This document shows, one piece after another, positions 53,219 to 61,150 of a stretch of 64,000 bases of DNA (its first letter is position 1; each line of letters starts with the position of its first letter). The position numbers were made by a program, and so were the translations under genes. This DNA is from Minicystis rosea (lineage in GTDB: Bacteria > Myxococcota_A > Polyangia > Polyangiales > Polyangiaceae). The notes under the pieces were generated by a model that was given only the letters and a program-made list of their open reading frames with translations, ran no database searches and was not told the origin of the DNA. The DNA is taken from contig CP016211.1 of the NCBI GenBank assembly GCA_001931535.1, positions 13,903,501 through 13,967,500 on the forward strand, given 5' to 3'.

Positions 53219-55489
53219 ATGCCGGACCAGTTCATCGAGGTCATCGGGGAGTGCGACATCGAGGGCGAAGCCTTCCGCCTCATGTCGTTCACGGCGCGCG
53301 AGCACCTCTCCGAGGTGCCCTTCTGGACCATCGAGGTCATCACGCCCGACATGGAGGCGAGCGGCGGCGTCCCCGATCCGAGCAAGATCATCGGCAAGGA
53401 CATCCGCATCAAGCTCGCGCGGAGCGACGACTCCCAGCCGCGCGAGTACGTGGGCTTCGCCGTCGAGTGCGCGCGTCACGCCGACGCCGACGGTCGCCCC
53501 ACGCTGCGCATCCGCGTGGCGCCGCGCCTGTGGAAGCTGGGCAAGCGCGCCGATTGCCGCACGTTCCAGGACCAGAGCGTCCTCGACATCGTGAAGGAGG
53601 TGCTCGACGGCGGCGGCGTGACCGACGTCGAGCTCCTCACGAAGCCCTCGTATCCGCCGCGCGTGTATTGCGTGCAGTACCGCGAGACCGATCTCGAGTT
53701 CGTCCTCCGGCTCCTCGCCGAGGAGGGCATCTGGCTCGCGGTGAAATTCGAGGGCGGCAAGGACATCGTCGTCCTCGGCGACAAGCCGAACGGCATCGAC
53801 GTCATGGATGCCGACGGCAAGAGCACGCTGCCCTTCATCGACAGCTACGGCTTCACGAGCACCGAAAGGAACGCGGTGCTCTTCGTGAAGCAGGCCCACG
53901 CCGTGCGGTCCGACAAGGTCATGCTGCGCGACTACGATTTCGAGCACCCCAAGGTCGAGCTCGAGGCCAAGGTCGAGAGCAAGGACGAGGGCACGCACGC
54001 GCTCGAGGTCTACGTCTTCCCCGGTCGCTTCGTCGACGAGAGCGTGGGCAAGCGCTACGCGCAGGTCCTCCTCGACGCGATCCAAGCCGATCGCGATCTC
54101 GTGCGCGGCGAGACCACGGTGCTGACGATGGCGCCGGGGCTCCGCTTCACGCTCGAGGATCACCCGTACGAGCCGCTCAACCAGGAGTATCTCGTCATCG
54201 CGCTCGAGACCGAGATGCACGACGAGCAGGCCGCGGTCTTCGATCAGCGCCAGCAGGGGCCCAACTATCGCTGTCGCTTCACCGCCATTCCCACGAAGAA
54301 GTCCGCCTTCCGCCCGGCCCGGCGCGAGCGCGCGCGCGTCGTCCCCGGCGTCTCGACCGCGGTCACCACCGGCCCTTCGGGGCAGGAGATCCACTCCGAC
54401 AAGCACGGCCGCGTGAAGGCCCAGTACATGTGGGATCGCCTCGGCGCCGCGGACGAGACCTCGAGCTTGTGGATGCGCACGAGCCAGCTCGCCCTCGGCG
54501 GATCGATGCTCCTCCCGCGCGTCGGTTGGGAGGTCGGCATCCGCCACGTCGAGGGCGATCCCGACGTGCCCGTCGTCATGAACCGCCTCTACAACGCGGT
54601 GAAGCCTCCGCCCTACCCGCTGCCCGCGGGCAAGGCGCGCGGCGCGCTCCAGACCGCGACCACGCCCGGCGGCGGGAGCTCCAACGAGTTCCGCATGGAC
54701 GACACGAAGGGCAAGGAAGAGTTCATGATCAACGCGTCGAAGGACATGACCATCGACGTCGTGAACAACACCACCGAAGCCATCGGCAACAACGAGACGG
54801 TCAGCATCGGCGCGAACCAGAAATTCAACGTCACGAACAGCTACTCCGAGACCGTCGGCGCCGATCAGACCGTCAAGGTGGGCGGCAACCAGACCGTGCA
54901 CGTGGAGACGTTCTTCGTCGACGAGTGCGGCGGCAACCACACGCACGCCGTCGGCGGCAACCGCGATCTCAAGGTCGGCGGCGATCACCGCCGGCAGGTC
55001 GACGGCGGCGCCCAGCTCTCGGTCGGCTCGCTGGGCGTCGATCTGGTGGTCGGCTCCGTCAACGAGACGGTCGGCGGCGACATGAAGCGCAACGTCGGCA
55101 CCGCCGTCGCCGAGATCACCACCGGTGATCGCTCCATCGTCGTCGGCGGCAGCCGCACGGAGAGCACGGCGGCGGCCAAGGCGGTCATCTCCATCGGCGG
55201 CCGCGGCGTCGAGATCGGCGCCTCCATGATGGAGAAGGTGGCCGGCGCCATCATCACCAAGATCGACGGCGATCGCGCGGACAACGCGGGCGCCACGTTC
55301 ACCGAGGTCGCGGCCGGCGCGCACATCATCAAGGCCGACAACGTGGTGCTCGAGGGCGACGGGATCGTCAGCCTGGTGATGGGCGCCTCGACCATCACGC
55401 TCACGCCGGCGTCGATCTCCATCGCCGGCGTCAGCATCAAGATCGACGGCGCCACCGCGGAGACCGCGGCGCTCATCCTCGACAACTGA
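53219..55489 (+). CDS. VgrG spike protein 2
   Basis: 756 residues, GTGGGGCG before the ATG. Same order as VgrG 1: gp27-like part to about 340 (FQDQSVLDIVKEVLDGGGVT, YRETDLEFVLRLLAEEGIWL), OB domain about 378-465 (HSDKHGRVKAQYMWD, GSMLLPRVGWEVGIRHVEGD), beta-helix tail from 490 with repeats such as NNTTEAIGNNETVSIGANQ and VGGNQTVHVETFFVDECGGN. The tail ends in hydrophobic strands (IVSLVMGASTITLTPASISI), which would form the pointed tip. The sequence differs from VgrG 1 by much more than half, so the two are old duplicates. Confidence 0.92.
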   Translation: MPDQFIEVIGECDIEGEAFRLMSFTAREHLSEVPFWTIEVITPDMEASGGVPDPSKIIGKDIRIKLARSDDSQPREYVGFAVECARHADADGRPTLRIRVAPRLWKLGKRADCRTFQDQSVLDIVKEVLDGGGVTDVELLTKPSYPPRVYCVQYRETDLEFVLRLLAEEGIWLAVKFEGGKDIVVLGDKPNGIDVMDADGKSTLPFIDSYGFTSTERNAVLFVKQAHAVRSDKVMLRDYDFEHPKVELEAKVESKDEGTHALEVYVFPGRFVDESVGKRYAQVLLDAIQADRDLVRGETTVLTMAPGLRFTLEDHPYEPLNQEYLVIALETEMHDEQAAVFDQRQQGPNYRCRFTAIPTKKSAFRPARRERARVVPGVSTAVTTGPSGQEIHSDKHGRVKAQYMWDRLGAADETSSLWMRTSQLALGGSMLLPRVGWEVGIRHVEGDPDVPVVMNRLYNAVKPPPYPLPAGKARGALQTATTPGGGSSNEFRMDDTKGKEEFMINASKDMTIDVVNNTTEAIGNNETVSIGANQKFNVTNSYSETVGADQTVKVGGNQTVHVETFFVDECGGNHTHAVGGNRDLKVGGDHRRQVDGGAQLSVGSLGVDLVVGSVNETVGGDMKRNVGTAVAEITTGDRSIVVGGSRTESTAAAKAVISIGGRGVEIGASMMEKVAGAIITKIDGDRADNAGATFTEVAAGAHIIKADNVVLEGDGIVSLVMGASTITLTPASISIAGVSIKIDGATAETAALILDN

Positions 55490-55500
55490 TCGGAGGCACG

Positions 55501-58311
55501 ATGGCGACCCGCACCTTCAATGCCTTCTTCGCGACCGACGCCGTCGTCGCCCTCGCGGTCCTCGCCTTCCGCGAAGAGCACCGCCTCGGCCGCCCGTCCT
55601 CCGTCACCGTCACCTGCCAGCTCGCCGAGCCCATCGATCCCGAGGCCGTCATCGGCACCGCGGCGAAGTTCTCGTTCATCGCCGGCGAGGAGGGGACGCC
55701 CCACGATTTCATGGGGATCGTCGCCGCCGTCACGCTCGTCGGCTCGACCGACATGGGCAATCAGAGCGTGCACCACGTGCGCTTCCACGTCGTCTCGCCG
55801 ATGGCGCTCCTCGAGCACAACTTCGGCTCGCAGATCTTCCAAGAGCTCGACGTGAAGGAGGTCGTCTCCCGAGTGCTCGAGCAGAACGGGATCGCGCGCA
55901 ACGTCCTCGAATGGAAGACGGACGCCACCTATCCGAAGCGCGAGTACTGCGTGCAGTACAACGAGAGCGCGCTCGATTTCGTCTCGCGCCTGCTCGAAGA
56001 GGAAGGGATCTACTACGCCTCCGAGGCCCGCGACGACGGCGAGCACCTCGTCTTCCGCGACGACAGTACGCGCGCGCCCACCATCGACGGCGGCGCGAAG
56101 CTCCCGTTCCGGCGCCGCATGGGCCTCGAGATCGGCGGGGACGCGGTCTATTCGATCACCGAGCAGCGCCGCGTGGTCTCGGGCAAGTTCGTGCTCCGCG
56201 ACTACGACTTCAAGCGCCCCAAGCTCAACATGACGGTGGAGGCCGAGGCCGACGCCGACATCGATCTCGAGGTCTACGATTTTCCCGGCCACTACGTGGA
56301 GCCGAAGGAGGGCGAGCGCCTCGCCACGGTGCGGCTCGAAGCCGAGCAGGCCGAGCGCAGCACCATCCACATCCAGGCCGATTGCACGCGCCTCGTGTGC
56401 GGGCGGAAGATCGAGATCGTCGACGCGCTCCACGACGAGATCAACGGCGAGTACGTGATCACCTCGCTCGTGCACCACCTCGGTCACGGCGGCGGCGCCG
56501 CGGCCACCTACGGCGCCGAAGCCACGCTCGTGCCGGCGAAGGTGAAGTTTCGCTCGCCGCGCATCACGCCCGTGCCCATCATCGAAGGCCCGCAGACGGC
56601 CATGGTGGTCGCCCCCAAGGGCGCGGACGCCGAAGAGATCCACACCGACGAGCACGGGCGCTGCAAGGTCAAATTCCCCTGGGATCTCGGCCCGGCGCAG
56701 GACGACAAGGCCTCCTGTTGGATGCGCGTGGGCCAGCTCCAGACCTCGGGCTCCGTCATCCTCCCGCGCATCGGCTGGGAGGTGATCGTCGAGTTCCTCG
56801 AAGGCAACCCCGATCGGCCCATGGTCACGGGGCGCCTCTACAACGGCATCAGCATGCCGCCGTACCAGCTCCCCGAGGGCAAGACGCGCACGGCCATGCT
56901 CACGTACAGCACCCCGGGCGGCGGCGGTGCGAACGAGATTCGCCTCGAGGACAAGGCCGGATCCGAAGAGATCCGCATCCAGGCGCAGTACGACGAGAGC
57001 ATCACCGTCGCCAACAACAAGACCAAGAACGTCGGCAACAACGAGACGCGCACGGTCGCCGTCGACAGCACCACCGACGTCGGCGCCAACCAGGACGTCA
57101 AGATTACGAAGGGCGCGCAGAGCGCCATCAGCGGCAACCAATCGACCTCCGTCGGCGGCAACCGCTCGGTCGAGGTGAACGCCGTCACCGCGCTCAACGT
57201 CGGCGGCAGCAGCTCGACCAGCGTCGGCGGCAACCACTTCGAGATGGATGGCAACCCGCTGAAGGCGCTGCTCGCGCTGGCCGCGCAGAAGGCCGCCGAG
57301 GTCGCGCAGGCCATGGCGGATCAAGCGCTCGCGAAGATCGACGCCGCGGTGCAGTCGAAGGTCGATCAGGTGCTCGGTCCGGTGAACGCCGTGCAAGCGC
57401 AGATGCAGCAGATCGGCGCGGGCATGCAGGCCGTGGCCAACGGTGATCTCGGCGCGGCCGCGCCGCTCCTGTCGCAAGCGGCCGGCCTGCCCTCACCGGG
57501 CGGCTTCGCGGGCGCGCTCGGCGGTGGCGGTGGTGATGGCGCGGGCGGCGGCGGTGGTGAAGCCGCGCGCGCGGACGGTGGTGGTGGCGAGGCTGCGCGT
57601 GCCGGCGGCGAAGGTGGAGGCGAAGGCGGCGGTGGCATCACCTCGCAGCTCGGCCTCGATCAGGCCGTGCACGGCGCCATCTCGCAGGGCATCAGCGCCG
57701 GCGCGGATGCGTTGGGCGCGGCGCTCGGGCTCGACGGCGACGGCGGCGGTGGTGAATCGGAGGCCAACGAGGCCGGCCCCGCGGGCGACGTCGGCGGCGT
57801 CGACGCCACCGATCGCGCCAAGGGCCCAGGCCACAGCACCAGCAAGATCGCGGGCACCGCCAAGGAGTCGATCGGATCGGTGCGCGTGGCCGCGGCGCTC
57901 ACGGGCGTGAACCTCAACGTCAGCGGCAACGTGAACGAGAGCATCGGCGCGGCGCGCCTCGAAATGGCGCTCGGCAACCGCGCCGAAGAGGTCGGTGGCA
58001 GCAAGACGGAGACCTCGCTCGGCCTCGTGATCATCACCAAAGGCGACGAGACCGAGACCGTCGGCGCGGCCAAGACCGCGATGGTCGGCGGCGCCATCCT
58101 CGAGAAGATCGGCGGCGCGCACAACATCGTGGCCGGCGCGCCCGCCACGTTCATCGGCGCCTTCCACAAGATCGAAGCGGGCACGGCGATCACGCTCAAA
58201 TGCGGCGCGAGCGAGGTGGTCATCGACGGCAGCGGCATCGCCCTGACGTCGCCGATCGTGACCATCACCGCCGGCAAAGTCTCGATGACCAAGGCCGTGT
58301 CGGAGATGTGA
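55501..58311 (+). CDS. VgrG spike protein 3 with long insert in the tail
   Basis: 936 residues, CGGAGGC before the ATG. The gp27-like part (to about 340) has FQELDVKEVVSRVLEQNGIA and YNESALDFVSRLLEEEGIYY. The OB domain (363-455) has HTDEHGRCKVKFPWD and GSVILPRIGWEVIVEFLEGN. The tail begins at 477 with GGN repeats, then a stretch of about 200 residues (584-787) breaks it: first a long helical part (ALAAQKAAEVAQAMADQALA, IDAAVQSKVDQVLGPVNAVQ), then Gly-rich blocks (GGGGGDGAGGGGGEAARADG), another helical part and an acidic linker. After 789 the GGN-type strands return (GNVNESIGAARLEMAL) to the end. Such an insert is unusual for VgrG. Spacing to both neighbours is under 15 bases. Confidence 0.92.
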   Translation: MATRTFNAFFATDAVVALAVLAFREEHRLGRPSSVTVTCQLAEPIDPEAVIGTAAKFSFIAGEEGTPHDFMGIVAAVTLVGSTDMGNQSVHHVRFHVVSPMALLEHNFGSQIFQELDVKEVVSRVLEQNGIARNVLEWKTDATYPKREYCVQYNESALDFVSRLLEEEGIYYASEARDDGEHLVFRDDSTRAPTIDGGAKLPFRRRMGLEIGGDAVYSITEQRRVVSGKFVLRDYDFKRPKLNMTVEAEADADIDLEVYDFPGHYVEPKEGERLATVRLEAEQAERSTIHIQADCTRLVCGRKIEIVDALHDEINGEYVITSLVHHLGHGGGAAATYGAEATLVPAKVKFRSPRITPVPIIEGPQTAMVVAPKGADAEEIHTDEHGRCKVKFPWDLGPAQDDKASCWMRVGQLQTSGSVILPRIGWEVIVEFLEGNPDRPMVTGRLYNGISMPPYQLPEGKTRTAMLTYSTPGGGGANEIRLEDKAGSEEIRIQAQYDESITVANNKTKNVGNNETRTVAVDSTTDVGANQDVKITKGAQSAISGNQSTSVGGNRSVEVNAVTALNVGGSSSTSVGGNHFEMDGNPLKALLALAAQKAAEVAQAMADQALAKIDAAVQSKVDQVLGPVNAVQAQMQQIGAGMQAVANGDLGAAAPLLSQAAGLPSPGGFAGALGGGGGDGAGGGGGEAARADGGGGEAARAGGEGGGEGGGGITSQLGLDQAVHGAISQGISAGADALGAALGLDGDGGGGESEANEAGPAGDVGGVDATDRAKGPGHSTSKIAGTAKESIGSVRVAAALTGVNLNVSGNVNESIGAARLEMALGNRAEEVGGSKTETSLGLVIITKGDETETVGAAKTAMVGGAILEKIGGAHNIVAGAPATFIGAFHKIEAGTAITLKCGASEVVIDGSGIALTSPIVTITAGKVSMTKAVSEM

Positions 58312-58313
58312 CG

Positions 58314-58910
58314 ATGGTGATTGCGAAGGAAGCGACGGTGGACGCGCCGGAGATCACGGACGAGACGCCCCTCGAGGAGGCGGTGATCGCGATGGGCTCG
58401 CCCGCGGCCCCGGACGAGCCCGCGTTGATCGAGCGGCTCCTCGAGCACGTCCCGGCCCCCGCCGAGGCCGCGCCCGCCGTCGCCGGCAATGCGGCGAGCG
58501 CGCAGCCGGCCGTCCCGGCGCTGCGCACCGCGCGCGTCGTGGCGATGAGCGGCGGCGTCGTGCAGATCGCCTACCGCGGCCGCGGCGCGCCCGTCGCCGC
58601 GACCCTCGACGAGGGGGTGGATCGCGAGCTCGTGCAGCGCGCCCTCGCCGGCAACGAAGCGGTGCTCGTCGAGGTCGATCCCGAGGTCGGCCCCGTCATC
58701 GTGGGCGTCGTCCAGCGGCGCGTGGCCGACACGCTCGAGCTCAAGGCGCGCAAGGTGGTGATCGACGCCGACGAGGAGCTGCTCCTCCGCTCGGGCCGCG
58801 GCGCCATGCGCATCCGCGAGGACGGCGACGTCGAGCTCGTGGGGAGCCGCATCTCCACCTTGTCGCGCGGCCTCTTCCGCATCGTCGGCCGGGTGCTCCG
58901 CTTGAACTAG
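58314..58910 (+). CDS. DUF6484 domain protein, VgrG-associated
   Basis: 198 residues, starting 2 bases after the stop of VgrG 3. An acidic, Ala/Pro-rich N-terminus of 70 residues leads to a beta-rich domain: RVVAMSGGVVQIAYRGRGAP, EVLVEVDPEVGPVIVGVVQ, KVVIDADEELLLRSGRGAMR. The core with VLVEVDPEVGPVIVGVVQRR fits DUF6484, a small OB-like domain found next to VgrG and DUF2169 genes. It probably caps or loads the spike. Position and spacing support a common transcript with the VgrG genes and DUF2169. Confidence 0.8.
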   Translation: MVIAKEATVDAPEITDETPLEEAVIAMGSPAAPDEPALIERLLEHVPAPAEAAPAVAGNAASAQPAVPALRTARVVAMSGGVVQIAYRGRGAPVAATLDEGVDRELVQRALAGNEAVLVEVDPEVGPVIVGVVQRRVADTLELKARKVVIDADEELLLRSGRGAMRIREDGDVELVGSRISTLSRGLFRIVGRVLRLN

Positions 58911-58922
58911 GCAAAGGGCGCG

Positions 58923-59957
58923 ATGGATCAGCCTCCCGTCGACAACCCGACCGACTTCGTGGTCCACCCGCAGCTCTTCGCGGACAAGGACGGGGAGAAG
59001 CTCGTCACCATCGTCAAGGCGACGTGCATCCGCGAGGCTGACGGTACGTTGGAGGTCGCTCCAAAACGTTGGCAGCGCAAGATCCGCTTCGCCGACATCC
59101 CCTGGGGCGAGCCGGAGAAGAGCAGCATCCGCTACCCGGCCGACATCTGCCTGCGCAAGCCGGGCACCGACGTCATCGTCGTGGCCAAGGCCTACGCGCC
59201 GGGCGGCAAGCCCGTGCCCACGTTCGACGCCGCCGTGCGCGTCGGCGCGCTCCAGAAGATCGTGCGCATCTTCGGCCTCCGCGTGTGGCAGACGGGCGGG
59301 AGCGGCCTCTCGCCGCCGCGGCCCATCGCCGAGATCGAGATGCGTTACGACAACGCTTGGGGCGGCGCGGACACGAGCGATCCCAAAGACGTCTTGGAAG
59401 AGCCGCGGAACCCCGTGGGCCTGGGCATCACGCGCGATCTCGACGCGCTCACCCACAAGCCCGCGCCCAGCATCGAGGACGTCTCGCAGCCCATCCTCAC
59501 CGCGCGCACCCGTCCTCCGCCCGCGGGCATGGGCGCCGTCGGCCGCCATTGGGAGCCGCGCCGTCGCTACGTCGGCACCTACGACGATCGCTGGCTCGAA
59601 GAGCGCGCGCCGCTCCCGCCGCTCGATCAAGACGATCGCGTGAACCTCTGCGCCACGCCCGAGCTCGTGTCCGTGCCACCGCTGCGCGGCGGTGAGGAGG
59701 TCGCGCTCTTGAACCTCACGCCCGGCGGCGGGCCCACCACGTTCCTCCTCCCGAAGCTCGCCGTGCAGATCGAGTTTCGCGTGAAAGATCGGCCGCCCGA
59801 GGTGATTCGGCCTTACCTCGACACCGTGCTCATCGACACGCTCGCCAACCCGCGCCGGGAAGAGCGACCGCTCACGCTGGAGTACGTCTGGCGGGCCTCG
59901 GTTCCCGCGCCGCGACGAATGCAGGACGCACGCGTGCTCGTGCGCGAGGTCTCGTGA
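58923..59957 (+). CDS. DUF2169 family type VI-type adaptor
   Basis: 344 residues. Family hallmarks: LVTIVKATCIREADGTLEVA, PADICLRKPGTDVIVVAKAY, PIAEIEMRYDNAWGGADTSD, NPVGLGITRD, and the C-terminal LTLEYVWRASVPAPRRMQDA. DUF2169 proteins are adaptors that fasten effectors to VgrG in type VI secretion clusters. There is no effector gene between it and the VgrG genes, so the cargo is either the VgrG tail insert or the next gene. It is followed, with a GTGA overlap, by the synthase-like gene. Confidence 0.9.
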   Translation: MDQPPVDNPTDFVVHPQLFADKDGEKLVTIVKATCIREADGTLEVAPKRWQRKIRFADIPWGEPEKSSIRYPADICLRKPGTDVIVVAKAYAPGGKPVPTFDAAVRVGALQKIVRIFGLRVWQTGGSGLSPPRPIAEIEMRYDNAWGGADTSDPKDVLEEPRNPVGLGITRDLDALTHKPAPSIEDVSQPILTARTRPPPAGMGAVGRHWEPRRRYVGTYDDRWLEERAPLPPLDQDDRVNLCATPELVSVPPLRGGEEVALLNLTPGGGPTTFLLPKLAVQIEFRVKDRPPEVIRPYLDTVLIDTLANPRREERPLTLEYVWRASVPAPRRMQDARVLVREVS

Positions 59958-61006
59958 AGACGCAGGCGTTCGTGGCTTCGGTGGGGGCGCGGTGCGGGCT
60001 CGGTCACGCCGCGATGGAGCTCGGCTTCCTTCTGCGCACGGGCATCCCGGTGCTCGCCGAGGCGCCGCTCGTCGACGGCCGAGGCGAGCAGATCACGATG
60101 GCCTTCGATGCGACCCTCGATCCGTACCTCGTCGGCGAGGAGCGGGCCGCGGCGCTCGCGGTGACCGCGCTCGAAGAAGCCGTCGCGCCGCTCGCGGCCG
60201 CGCCGCAGGCGCTCGACGCCAAGCTGATCCTCTGTGTGGATGCGCCGCTCGTCGCGCCCACGCGTGGCCAGCCTGCGCCCGGCGCGCGCCTCGCCGCTTT
60301 GGTGCACACGCGCGCCAAGGAGCTATTGCCCGGTATCCCGCTCGAGATCGCGGCGCGGAGCGGCGCGGGCGCGGCCTTCGCGCTGCCTCAGGCGCTCGCG
60401 GCGCTCGCGGCGCGCAAGCTCGATGCGGTGATCATCGGCGGCGCGCACACCGACTACGATCCCGAGACCATCGCCGCGCTCGACGCCGCGGGCCGCCTCT
60501 TCTCGCCGCAGAACCTCGATGCCGTCATGCCCGGCGAGGCCGCGGCTTTCGTCGTGCTCACGCGCGAAGAGACGGCGCGCCGCCTCGATCTCCGCCCCGC
60601 CGCGCGCCTCGCGGGGGTCGGCACCGGCGTCGGCCCGAGCCTCGCCGAAGGCGCGAGCGCGCTCGACGCGACGGCGCTCGCCTCCGCGTTCCGCGCCGCC
60701 GGCGAGCCGCTCACGGAGGCCGGGCTGCGCGCGGGCTGGGCCCTCTGCGATCACACCTTCGAAGCGCGTCGCATCCTCGAATGGCAAGCGGCGGTCACAC
60801 GCACGCACGCGCTTTGGGGAGAGCCTCATCGTCTCGACGCGCCCGCGCAACGGATTGGTCATCTCGGCGCCGCCGCGCTTCCTTTCGCCGTGGCGCTCGC
60901 CGCCGAATCCTGGCGTCGTCGCTATGCGCCGAGCGGTGTGGCGCTGGCCTTCGCGGGCAGCGATGCTGGCGAGCGCGGAGCGTTGCTGCTCTTCAGCAAC
61001 GTGTAA
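59954..61006 (+). CDS. beta-ketoacyl-synthase-like protein lacking the catalytic Cys
   Basis: 350 residues, GTG start in the DUF2169 stop. The thiolase-fold pattern shows as LEIAARSGAGAAFALPQALA then RKLDAVIIGGAHTDYDPETI, matching the ketoacyl synthase nucleophile elbow and the following GG strand (ACSSGxxA...DxxLxGG). The position of the nucleophile Cys is Arg or Ser (AARSGAG). Near the end IGHLGAAALPFAVALAAESW retains the KxGHxxGAAG-like His region, but the HGTGT motif is absent. So it is a synthase fold without condensing activity. Found next to DUF2169/VgrG it may be a structural adaptor or cargo chaperone. The fold call is from pattern only. Confidence 0.75.
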   Translation: MKTQAFVASVGARCGLGHAAMELGFLLRTGIPVLAEAPLVDGRGEQITMAFDATLDPYLVGEERAAALAVTALEEAVAPLAAAPQALDAKLILCVDAPLVAPTRGQPAPGARLAALVHTRAKELLPGIPLEIAARSGAGAAFALPQALAALAARKLDAVIIGGAHTDYDPETIAALDAAGRLFSPQNLDAVMPGEAAAFVVLTREETARRLDLRPAARLAGVGTGVGPSLAEGASALDATALASAFRAAGEPLTEAGLRAGWALCDHTFEARRILEWQAAVTRTHALWGEPHRLDAPAQRIGHLGAAALPFAVALAAESWRRRYAPSGVALAFAGSDAGERGALLLFSNV

Positions 61007-61150
61007 TCCGGCTCCTCCTCATATCGCGGAACCCAGTGACCGAAGTACGGTGGGGCGATAAGGTCACGATGCGCCGGCGCGCGGCCGGTGCATTCTCCCT
61101 CCCTCACGATCACGCCGCGGATCCTGCGGCCAATGCGAAGAGGTTCTTCC

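Noticed and set aside
51070..59630. Four long minus-strand ORFs across the VgrG-DUF2169 block
   Set aside because: His/Asp/Leu-rich shadows with no motif; the plus-strand genes carry clear VgrG and DUF2169 signatures.
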